From: Tomocerus qinae
Lineage: Eukaryota; Arthropoda; Collembola; Entomobryomorpha; Tomoceridae
Direction: 5' to 3'
DNA length: 64,000 nt
NCBI GenBank assembly: GCA_020055645.1
Contig: CM034548.1
Coordinates: forward strand, 930,001 to 994,000
The notes beneath the pieces were generated by a model. That model was not told the origin of the DNA, searched no databases, and saw only the letters and a list, made by a program, of their open reading frames with translations. How positions within the stretch are numbered: the stretch's first letter is position 1; each line of letters opens with the position of its first letter. This document shows, one piece after another, positions 31,501-43,500 of the stretch. The position numbers and the translations under genes are program-made.

Positions 31501-34500
31501 TATTTTCTGTACGCCAGTCCGAAACTTTTCGAATATTTTACACTACGTTTTATTCCACGGTTTGCAGGTTGGCAGCGCCCATAGCTGCACAATCTTTCTT
31601 GTCCCTTTCGTTCTGCAAGTTGGCGTCCGTTGCATGTCTGGCTTCTGTTCCGTTGACGACCTTGAATATCCCAGGGGGGATAAAAAATGTTTCTCAGGCT
31701 TAATTTCCAAAAGGGAAAATTGTCACAAGCAGATAGCTACTTGACTCCATCGACATCTAGTTTGTAGTTCTTCGTCATAATCATGTTTCACAATGAAATT
31801 ATGAAACTCTTCCAAAAATTTGGGACGTCCTCGGGAAACAGGCTCTCACGGGATCCAACTGCTCCGACGTAAACAATCCTCGGCAAAAGAGGTGGGTGAG
31901 CTACCAAAAATATGGGTCGCCCTCCAGAAACAGGATCACAGGGGATACTCCAGTTTCGACGAAAAATTGCTCCCCAACAGTAACTTCCTCGAATAGTAAA
32001 CTCGCAGTTTACAGGTGACAAATGGGTACCCTCCTAAGTGTCAGCTCCATGGTCCGATGTCTTCCAGTTGATTGCAGATCTCCAGACAGTATGTACTCGC
32101 TAGTACTCACAAAATCTAAAAAAGAATGGACAAAATTTTCAGAAAAGCATCTCATTGAAAATTGTAGTAGGCGAGGTTTCTCAGCTTGGTAGATTTTGTG
32201 CTGGTATAACGTGAAGCATAAATTAGCCTCGTCAAATCAAATCAAATCATAGCTTTATTGTCAAGTTCTTCAGTACAAGTATACACAGGTACTGTTCTCC
32301 CAGATCAGACATAGTCACAATTTGACTAAGTACTAAAAACGAAGAGAGGATAGTAGCATACACAGCTAAAGTCATTAAAGTAAAGATATTGTGAATGGGA
32401 ATGTATTCAACAGTCCTAGCCGGACCTTACACTTACCAGATACCCCAAAAGTTTTTGTTTGAACAAAGCAAACGATTTTTCACGTTTTACACTAATAGGT
32501 AACTTATCCCAAACTAGCGCACCTCTATAAGCAAAAGAATTTTTAAAAAACATCGTATTAAACTTAGGCAATGATACATTGTAGGCTTGTCTAGTCGATC
32601 TGAGAGATTTATTAACAGTATATATATCAGTCAAGGAATTAGGATACAAATTAGCATTTTTTAATAAATTAAACATAGTAGTACATATTGAATAAATTAT
32701 CTGTTCATTAACAGTAAGTATACCGAACTTATCATATAAATCAAAAAGATTTGGCTTATTCACATTTCCAACAGTCATTCTACGTACTACTTTATTACTG
32801 TAATAATAGTTAAGTAAAAACATGTCAAATAAGTTTTGAATTTTCTGTAGATTATCGGTGGAAGTACATGAATAGATTATAAGCCCGTACTCAAAAATAG
32901 AGTAGACTAGGGCTACTCTATTTGGCATTATTATTGGCATAATAACAGACATGGCAGTAGATGAAATTTGGTGTTTATGTCTTAACAAAATGTGTATTCT
33001 AAAAGACATTTTAGTACATATTCTATCTACATGATTACTGAAGTTAAGCTTCTCATCCAAGTCAACACCAAGGTATTTAAATGTATTTACACAAGAGATA
33101 GAATTAGACCCAGAGTATATTAACATAGTATTAGGCTGGGTGATAGTAAGTCTAGGATTCCTAAATACAACAAAATTAGATTTAGCCCAAGAGGGCATAG
33201 AGTAATTATCTGAGCACTAACTGTCAAAACTTTGCATTGAAGATTCAATGGCCATTACAGCGGTAGAATGGTCAGGCTCAACAATGGACTTAGCAACGTC
33301 ATCAGCAAATAAAACTTTTTTGTCAGGTAGGTAATTATTTATATCACTAATATAGAAACAATATAACATGGGCCCTAGCGTTGACTCTTCAGGCAGGCCC
33401 CCAAACACGCTAAACTTTTCAGATATATGTTCACCTAGGCGAATACATGTCTTTCTATCCAAAAAGTAACTACACAAAATCTTTAGTAAATATTCAGGAA
33501 CCTCAAACTGATTTTTAAGCTTGTCAATCAGATGCAGGTAATTTAGACTGGGAAAAGCTTTCTTTATATCATAAAATGATACAGCAACAACTTTACGGTA
33601 GTCAAGGCTTTGGTATATAGAACTAGTTAGGTCTAACAATGCATGCTGAGTGGACAGAAAGCGTTGAAAACCATATTGACAGGGAAAAGACATTTTGTTT
33701 AGGCGCATATGACCACGAAGGGAGCTTAAGATTAACTTCTCAAATGTTTTACCTAAGTAAGGGATAATGGAAATTAGTCTATACGCTCCAGCATTCTGCT
33801 TATCACCGTTTGACTTAAGTAAAGGAGCTGCAACAGTCACTTTCCATTGGCTTGGAAAATGTCCTGTTTGCATTGCTGAATTAAATATCTTAGCTATTAC
33901 GGACAACAGAGGTATTAACATTAATTTTGGCAAGTATAGAGTAAATACCTCCTATATTATTAGCTTTCGTAGTTTTTAAATGTTGTAAAACATAATCTTC
34001 AGAAAAATAGAACTTTTTGTCAGGAGGGATACCCGACCAGAATTCTAACAATTTCTCAGAATTGTTCTCATGACAAAGTGAGAAAGTGTCAAAAAAAACA
34101 TTTAGAAATGACAGTTTTGTCAGAACATAAAACATTAAAATTTAGTATAGTAATAGTTATACTTTGTACAACGAATAATAAAGGTAACTTTGTTTCGTAG
34201 CTTTTTGTATAAAACTATTAAAGCACTGCAGTTAATTTGGTATACAGATTTGTTAACATAGCCCCTGTAGTGTATTAGTTTCTTAATAGGGGCTGTGATC
34301 CATGGGGCAGGCTTAGCTTTAACACGTCTCTTAACAATAGGTATTTGTTCATTGATAACCTCAAGACATAGCTCATTGAAAGTATCCAACATAGGTTCAA
34401 CATTTTCACACGCATCGAGTATAGACCAAGGTCGTCGAAGGTGCTAGTTCTCCTGGTCAATGAGTGAGTATGCTTTCAGATGGTTTTAAATACCACAGTG

Positions 34501-37500
34501 AAAAGAAGAGATAAGTTGACAAATAAGATTAACAAGTGATTTATTCAGGCATACGACAGCAATATTTATACAAAGATTGAAGGTTGAGTGAAACGTAGAA
34601 AGTGGGTAAGGTATTTACATTGACATTAGAAACTATAACAGAATGTAGTAAACACAGTTACTTTATGGTGTATAAAGAAGTATTTCCTATCTAAGAATGT
34701 AGGAAGCAATATCTTTTAGCCTCGGCAATACCGAGCAAAAGGTTTCATAATAACAATAGTAATAACATTCATGCATAAACTGTTTGTCACTATGCATTCT
34801 TCTAATATTAATTTTACTAAAATGAGTACTTTTTCTAATTAAATGAAAGTTGGCTGTGTACCAAGCGATTAATGTCGTTTAAATGACTTTTCTATCTCCA
34901 TCCTATCCTCTGAAGACGACGTTGAAATCTAAATTCCTGCTAATATGTTCATTTACTGCCAGTAGCCCCCAACATGAGTGACTCGATTTTGAAAGATAGG
35001 CATCCAGCAAAATCATGTGTATTGTTTAATTTCGAAATCCTTACAACCGTGGTGGGTTTATTGTTGTGCATACGCGCTTGCGCATTGCGTCCAAAAGTGG
35101 CAAGGTCCAAGAGACACTGATACATGCGACATAGGAATAAATATTTACAATTTAATTTTGCTTTACAAAAATTTGACATTGAAATTTTTTAATTTGTCAG
35201 TCGAAATATAGTTCCCCATATCATTATAATTACCCATGTGGGGAAATATAAGAATATTTTTGAACAAAAAATGGTCCCCAAAATGGAGTTCCCCTGGAGA
35301 ACTAAGTCGATTAATACGGTATTTCATAAACGTGAAAAAACATTTACCAAATTCAAATATGTTATTGAGCACTAACTAAACTACGCGTCTTCAAAATTTG
35401 GATACTCTAACTTTATGGGCAAATATCCAATTGTAATAATATGGTCTTATATGGTTCTCCCCTTCGATCATGAACATCTATCTGATCTGAACATCGATAT
35501 CTCTCACGCTCTGCACTGCTCTGCTTAACGGTTAGTAGGGTCGTATAGACCTACTATGGTACTATCGTTTGGTGAAAATATTTTTTGCGACACCTTTTAA
35601 CTTTCGAAAATATTGAGGATCAAATTTTACCATAATTATCCAGTTTTTCATTTCCTCCCCGGTCGTTTTGTGATGATACCATGCATGATATATATATCAT
35701 TTGAAAGGTTTTAAAAGTTTAGTAGTTGCGAATAACCTTTCGAGCGAGATATTTTATGACGTTTAACAATGTAGAGAACTGAACTCACACCAAATTTTAG
35801 TTTTTGCCCCCACCCACGCACAGGCAGGGTGTTTTCGATTTTGTCCATTTTCAAACTCGACCTCAGCTTTCATCACTAGATACGTACAGAAAGTTTGAAC
35901 TGATAATCAATCTCAAACCGTTCTTGAGTTATCGTGCTGACCGACGGACAGACGAACAGACAGACATACAGATCAGACAGTCCTAAAAGCGGTTTTTAAC
36001 ATCACTTAATAATTACTGGGCATTTGTAATCCGACTGCCTTTGTAATTAGGTCGCCCATAAATGAATGATATACTAAATCTACAAGTTTTGATGATCTGG
36101 TGGTTTGTTTATTGGTTTTATCAACGTCAGCAACATTTTGTCCATTTTGAGTACAATGCAGAGTCTGTATAATGATCAAGTTAGTGTGGATGGAAAGTTC
36201 TATCGGATGGAGCCCGACTTAAACAGATTTATGGAGACCACAAGAGAGGAGAAAAAGCTGAAAACAGCGTGGATTGCATGGCATAGCAAAATTGGAGTCG
36301 CTGTGAAGCCACTCTACGTGAATTTCATCCATATGCTAAATCAAGGAGCACGACAAGCAGGTAAAATTACCCTCAATAATTTCTCAATTGTTCTTTTTTA
36401 TTAAATTGGAGGGGTTAGGCTATTATGTTTGAATGGTATTTTGAACAATCCTCGGTATACTTCAAATACTAACCATAAAAGGAAAACTAAAACCGAACTT
36501 AAAAAGTATCAATAAACTCGCACAACAACAACGCAATTAATAGATGTTACTGCGGGTGTTGAAATACAAGAGCTCAGCCCTACCGTATTTTTTGCAGAGG
36601 ATAGTTATGGGTTATGAGTGTCTTTAAAATCATTGTAGGTCTTGAGGACATGGGTCAGTGCTGGAGACAAGAGAGTGACATCGGAAACCTGCGCACTGTG
36701 GCCAAAAGTTTGTATGCAGACGTCAAGCATTTGTTTTCCCTTCTGCACTCCTACGTTCGATTCAAACTCGAAGAATTTTATAAAATAAATTTACAAAATA
36801 GGTCGATTCCTGCCCACATTTTAGGTAACAATTCCTAATAATCAATTAACCGCACAGCTTATTGTCAAACTGGGCATATTTTAAAGCCTTTTAAATTCAC
36901 AATCACAATCACGAAAACTAAAGCTGTTCTGTTGCAACGTGTATGTATTGAAATGCATAAATCTCTATATAATAAAGCTGTTTACACGTATGCCGCATGT
37001 ATCTATCTATGCCATGGTATTATGGTATTCACGTTAGTTTTCTGAATAAACCTCGAAAACAAAAAGATTGAAAGATAAGAAGACAAAAAAAGCTCACGCT
37101 CGCCTCGGCTCACCGAGGTATATGCGTACCTATTGAAGGAGTGCACAGACTAGCACAGTATGTCTACTTTATAAATTAGTAGACATAATGGCGCAATGTA
37201 TTGAGTAATGATTAAGGACTAGGGGATGGTTGAAGAGCATGAATTAAACATTGTAAAGTGGCACACATAAATAAAACACAAAGCACTCAAAAATTAAACA
37301 ATAAATTTTTTTTTTAAATCAGTATTCTTAAAATTATAAAAGCAATTTGTTTCGACAAACTCACACAAAAAACAACAACTCGTACTAAAATGACATATTA
37401 GATGATTAATATAAATTATACTTATACTACGTGAGAGTATTATGAATTATACTCATATTACGTGAGAGTAATATGAATTATACTTATATTGCGTGAGAGT

Positions 37501-40500
37501 AATATGAATTATACTTATATTACGTGAGAGTAATATGAATTATGCGAAAACGACATTTTCGTATGAATGCGAAAACGACATTTTCGTATGAATGCGAAAA
37601 CGACATTTTCGTATGAATGCGAAAACGACATTTTCGTATGAATGCGAAAACGACATTTTCGTATGAATGCGAAAACGACATTTTCGTATGAATGCGAAAA
37701 CGACATTTTCGTATGAATGCGAAAACGACATTTTCGTATGAATGCGAAAACGACATTTTCGTATGAATGCGAAAACGACATTTTCGTATGAATGCGAAAA
37801 CGACATTTTCGTATGAATGCGAAAACGACATTTTCGTATGAATGCGAAAACGACATTTTCGTATGAATGCGAAAACGACATTTTCGTATGAATGCGAAAA
37901 CGACATTTTCGTATGAATGCGAAAACGACATTTTCGTATGAATGCGAAAACGACATTTTCGTATGAATGCGAAAACGACATTTTCGTATGAATGCGAAAA
38001 CGACATTTTCGTATGAATGCGAAAACGACATTTTCGTATGAATGCGAAAACGACATTTACAATTTTTACAAAAAAGTTGTGCAAACTGGCATAAAGAATC
38101 TATGAGCCAATAAAGAGCAGCACAAGTTACACGACAAAATGACAAATATGTTTGTCAATATTGCCCAGCAAACCGCGTAAGGCTGGGTGAATTTGTCTAG
38201 CTCCATTCAGTTTTGACGTTGTCCCAGAAAAATCAAATAGGACATGGGTAATATTATTTTAATTTAACCGGCTTTTTTACATTTTAGCAAGCCACCTGGA
38301 TAATTTGGCCATAATGGACAAAAATGATTTTTTTGGCTTAAAAAAAGAATCCTCAAAACGTCGTTCCTTTATATTAACACAAACAATTAACTTTTTATGA
38401 ATTTATTGATTAGTTAAATATACAAAATAAAATATGACTTAAATTCAATTTTTAATATTACATTGTACCTAGACCCCCAATTTGGGGTCTAGATTGTACC
38501 GTTTGAGGTTCTACCAGCGGATTGTTGGTACTTGTTTAAATCTACTTCTAACTGGATATTTGTTATAAAGCATTGTTAAAGCTGAGCAAACAAGATTTCC
38601 ACAAATTTTAGGTATAACTACAGCACATCTGGACTCGAAGATTCGAAGTTTTAATTTTCGGACCAGTGTGAAACATTAGAAACGAAATTGTAATTTTCGG
38701 ACCAATGGCATCAATGAAACTTGAAATTTTAATTTTCGGACCAATGGCATCAATGAAACTTGAAATTTTAATTTTCGGACCAATGGCATCAATGAAACTT
38801 GAAATTTTAATTTTCGGACCAATGGCATCAATGAAACTTGAAATTTTAATTTTCGGACCAATGGCATCAATGAAACTTGAAATTTTAATTTTCGGACCAA
38901 TGGCATCAATGAAACTTGAAATTTTAATTTTCGGACCAATGGCATCGGTGAAACTTGAAATTTTAATTTTCAGACCAATGTGCACCATAGGATTCGAAAT
39001 TTCAATGTTTGGACCAGTGTGCACCTTGAGAGTCTAAATTTTAATTTTCGGGCCAGTGTGCACCATGAAAGTTGAAATTTTAATTTTCAGACCAGTGTGC
39101 GCAGTGAAAATAGAAATTTTATTTTTCGGACCAATGTCATCAATGAAATTCGATTTTAATTTTCGGACCAGTGAGCACCATCAGTGTTCCATTTTAGCCC
39201 GGCTAAAAATGATTTTGACCACCCAGCCGGCTAAATTGGCTGAAATGGCCAAAAATCATGGGTTTTCAAATTTCCCGCCAAGTCAAGAATGATTTTCTCA
39301 GTTCGAATTTCCCCATTTGACTATTTTCGGCCATTTAAGCCACTGGCTAAAAAGAATTTCAACCAGCCGGCCGGCCATTTTTGCCAGCCACAAAAAAGGA
39401 ATAAAATGGCTCTAGGAATTTTCTTAAATATCGAGGGGGCTTTTAGCCACGCCACCTTTGAAACTATGTATCATGCCTTAATTAGAGAAGGCATTGATTG
39501 GAACATCTCATACGTTGGATAGAACGAATGCTGAAAGACACTACAGTCATTGCGACTGGAGGTAGTCGAAAGCATAGACGTTAAACGTGGCTGCCTACAA
39601 GGAGGAGTGCTGTCTCGGCTATTGTGGAATCAGTCATTCATGAACGTTTAGTCAAATTACAGGCCTTAAGTTCCACCTACAGACAAGCTTACGCTGATGA
39701 TCTTGGCTTGCTTCAAGTTGGTATCGACGAAGCAACGATGAGAAGTTTGAGTCAAAGGGCCGTTAATCTTTTTGAAGATTGGTGCAGTCATAGGGATTTG
39801 TCTATTAATCCGGACAAAATTGAAATAATAATTTTTCATACTAGACATAAGAAACCTAAAATGAAACCCTTACGCTTAAAGGGCAAAAACATCCCATTAG
39901 TGATAGTGTTTCATTGTTTCCATTGTCCTAGATGTTAGTTCGTAATAGTAATACGATGAATAATGTATTTCAAATACATATATTTTTATATTAATTCAAA
40001 TTGACCTTTTCGCGGTTTCTAATTTGGTGGGACAGAGAGAGGTAGAGTTTTTATGTTGACAGAGAGTCAAGAAATATTCTAAAACTTTGCTTTACTAACC
40101 CCTAGGGTCAACTTTTGTTTTTAAATTGAAATGTGGGTATTGGCAATTTACTCCGGTCACCCACCATGATCAATGATTACATGACTCAGGGTTTACGGAA
40201 CTCTGAACCGCCATTATACATACTGTCATTGATTGATAATGGACCATTTTGAGACGTTTCGTTTTCGTTCAACTAGGAAATTGAATATTTTTGATTGAAA
40301 TTTTGTCCTATAAGAGAGCGTTGACTTTTATATGGAACTTTTTCTCGCATTATCGATTATTGCTGAGCCCCAATCCTGCTATGCTAGCTGGGACCCAGAT
40401 GCATGTAGTAAAGCGTATCACCCTTTGGAAGTAATTATTTAAAAGACCCATGTGAAATTCAAACTCTTAATAGGAAATTTATACTGAACTCACCCGGTGC

Positions 40501-43500
40501 GTGAGGGGAAGTAGTTTATTTGTCTCAGTCGGATAAAACAGAACACCTGGCCAAGGCTGTATTGAGGGGGTGGGCTTTGGGGGCTAAAGCCCCCCCCCCC
40601 GAAATCCAAGAAAAAAGGAAAATTTTTTTCAAAATACCAAAAAATTTCGCGCTTCGCGCGATTTTATGTGATTTTTAGGCTATTTTTGACTCATTTTAGA
40701 CAAAATAAGCCAAAAATTTTCCCGCTTCGCGCGATTATGCCTAATAGATATTGTCCTATGATATCATAGCCCCCACCGAAATCGATTTCTAAATACAGTA
40801 CTGCACCTGGCAGCATAGATGTAACTTGTAGGTAAACATCCAATCCACTCCAAAAGATGGAACATCCAACCACATCCCACCACCAAGCATCCAACCCTAT
40901 CCCATCCATCCCATATCACCAAACGTCCAAGAAAATATCAACATCCCATCCAGCCTATCACTAACATCCAATAACTATCCCATCCAGCCCATCACCAACA
41001 TCCGAATACCATCCAGCCCATCACCAACATCCGAAAACCATCCAGCCTATCACCAACATCCAAAAACCATCAAGCCCATCACCAACATCCAAAAACCAGC
41101 CCATCTCCAGCATCCAAATAAAGTAAACCATCCCATCACCATGCAGCATCCAAATAAAGTAAACCACCCTATCACCATGCAGCATCCAAATAAAGTAAAC
41201 CATCCCATCACCATGCAGCATAGTCCTAAAATAAGTTTCTTGAAAACTATGGATGCATTTTGTATGTCTTAAATACATCCAATCAACTCCAAAGGATGTA
41301 ACAACCAATACCATCCAGTACATCAACAACATCCAAGAAATTAAGAAATTGTCTCTATCCCATCCAACCCAGTACCAACATCCAAGTAATTGTCCCTATC
41401 CCTTCCAGCCCATCCAAACATCCGGATTGGATGGTGGATGGGATAGGGATGTTGGGTAAAATGGATGGAATGTTTACATCTATGCGTGGCAGTATGCATA
41501 AATAATGGTGAGTCAGAGTGACGTAACTTTACCCCAAGTCAAAAATGTGACTTATGTTACATATACTACCATAAATGTATAGTGTCCAAGCAGGTATCTA
41601 TTAGGGGAGCGGGAAGGGCGCTGCGCTCCCCCTAAATCTGAGGAAAATAGAAGATTTTCCACAAACATTTTTCCTATTGTTTTTGGTTGTGCCCCCTGGA
41701 ACATATTTCTGGAGCCCGTTAGTGTAAGCCCGTCAATGCAAGAAAAGTGTCAACTGATTTCTATTACCAACTGGCATTACATTAAATAAATATCCTATAC
41801 TCATAAATATCCACTCACCTTAGAACTACTCACTCCTGACTGAGCTTAGCTTTTCTATTTAAGACATAAAACATTTTTAAACTTCTATTAGCGTAAAACC
41901 ATTTGCAAATTGAAAAAAAAAATATAGTTTCAATGTGAATTGTGAATGGCCAAATTTTAAATTTTTCCGAATATAAAATAATGGGATCCTTGAGCGCATT
42001 GTGCATGCACTGCTTTTTGTTATGAAATATTTTGTGCCCTATGTTGTAATGTAAGCCATATAGGAGACTACACCAATCGCACAATCACACCAGTGGCGGG
42101 GCTAGGATTTTTTCGGACGTGGGCACCAGTAAAAAAACAAAAATTTTCATTTGTTTTTTCAACAATTCCTATAATATCTAAAGTATAAAAACCTAAAATT
42201 ACACGTGGGCACGGGTCTACTTGTGCCCATTACTAGTCCCGCCACTGAATCAAACGGTGTATAATTTTGATGCGCACTTGCACGGGCATGAAGTTCTTCT
42301 GGTTCGGCCGTTTTGGGATCATTATGTGCGTTATTGTGTGCTCGGTTGCGTTTTAGAATTGCGGCAAATCAACATACAGAAGTACAAACATACAAACAGA
42401 ATTGTGTTTTGCCTTTAATATATAGGATCTGTTGGGATAGTATTTCAGAATGTAGTTCTTCATTCGTCATATTCTTTTGTTTTGAATAACTGCACTAAGT
42501 ATAATATTATGACCGATATGCCAATTACACAATGAAGGACATTTAAATTCAAAACTACTTTTTGTATATCCATTTAATGTGCCAATACTGAATTTAATAA
42601 TTGGTGAGATTTTTAATCCAGGAAATATGTGGGCTCAGAAGTGGGACAGCCTGATTGACATAGTTTGGCCGGAGAACGGCGAATCGGTAATGGAGAAAAA
42701 TCCCTTGGTGAAATCTCTTCTTCTGCCTAACAGCAGTGTCCTAAACATGGTGGAGGAAGCCGAATCTTTCTTTATGTCTATGGGTGAGGTTTGTCAATTT
42801 ATGCTAACACAGGTATAAAGTGTAAAACGATGTCTGCACTGCAGTCATGTGGGGAGTTTTATTTTTGTATATTATAAGGTCATTAACAAAATATTGCAGG
42901 AAAATCACCAGCGGAAATTGCATTTTGACAGCACCTACACCTAGGTCAAACTGTCAAGCATATTTTGTACTAGAAATAAGCCCGTCCTACGGACGGGAAA
43001 CAAATACAATACTCAGACAATACTAATCAACATAATAATAATAGCGTATCAAATTCAACATCATTCATAGACTAAGTATTCATAACACAAAGTCCATTTA
43101 CCAATCTGAAGGCAAATTTGAATGCCTATACTGCCAAACCATTGCGCTACGAATTGGCGCCTGTTCTCAAACTCCAATCCACCAGAGGTGGTCATAATTT
43201 AGTCATTGTCATTGGCTGTCAACTAGCCAATAGTAATGATTAAATTATGAGAGATGGCATCAAATATAACAAAGACTTTGGGCATATTAAGCTGTTCAGG
43301 CTTAATCTTAGTATATGAACATCATTTAACCAAACTGTGAAATTTTTTTCTACTGTAAATGTTTTACGTCCTTATCCTTTCATCAGCGCCTGACTTTATA
43401 TTAATATCATTAATTTTATATGTACATAACATATAATTTTAAATAACACCGCACCACCATTTTACATTACCCCGTCATTTTACATGTCATTTTTTTACAT

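Larger units (their letters stand above)
32216..34455 (-). mobile_element. LINE, 5'-truncated, best preserved copy
   Basis: Minus strand: linker (KAKPAPWITAPIKKLIHYRG, 34135-34392), RT N-side (IPLLSVIAKIFNSAMQTGHF), RT (QYGFQRFLSTQHALLDL, YDIKKAFPSLNYL, GGLPEESTLGPML, FADDVAKS; 33217-33933) and C-terminal region (KFVVF-like NFVVFRNPRL, FKYLGVDLDEKLNFSNHVD; 32416-33198). The catalytic FADD is intact, but the GxPQGS block is changed to LPEES. A stop divides RT from the C-terminus at about 33200, and the frame also changes near 33900-34135. The endonuclease is missing. It ends in AATAAAGCTATGATTTGATT. Jockey/CR1-like; clade not assigned. Confidence 0.85.

Noticed and set aside
31258-31744. Overlapping plus-strand frames as a possible gene or the missing ACE exon
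   Set aside because: No similarity to M2 peptidases, no splice sites at the right phase and no domain.
37411-38056. CRISPR-like array
   Set aside because: The repeats are directly adjacent with no unique spacers, and the host is a eukaryote; this is a plain tandem satellite.
37515-38145. Three overlapping minus-strand frames of 178-201 codons
   Set aside because: They are the same 25-bp unit read in three phases; a stop-free unit makes all frames open.
38608-39037. Frames of 89-138 codons on both strands encoding 13-residue repeats
   Set aside because: Product of the 39-bp array; no splice sites, domain or start context.
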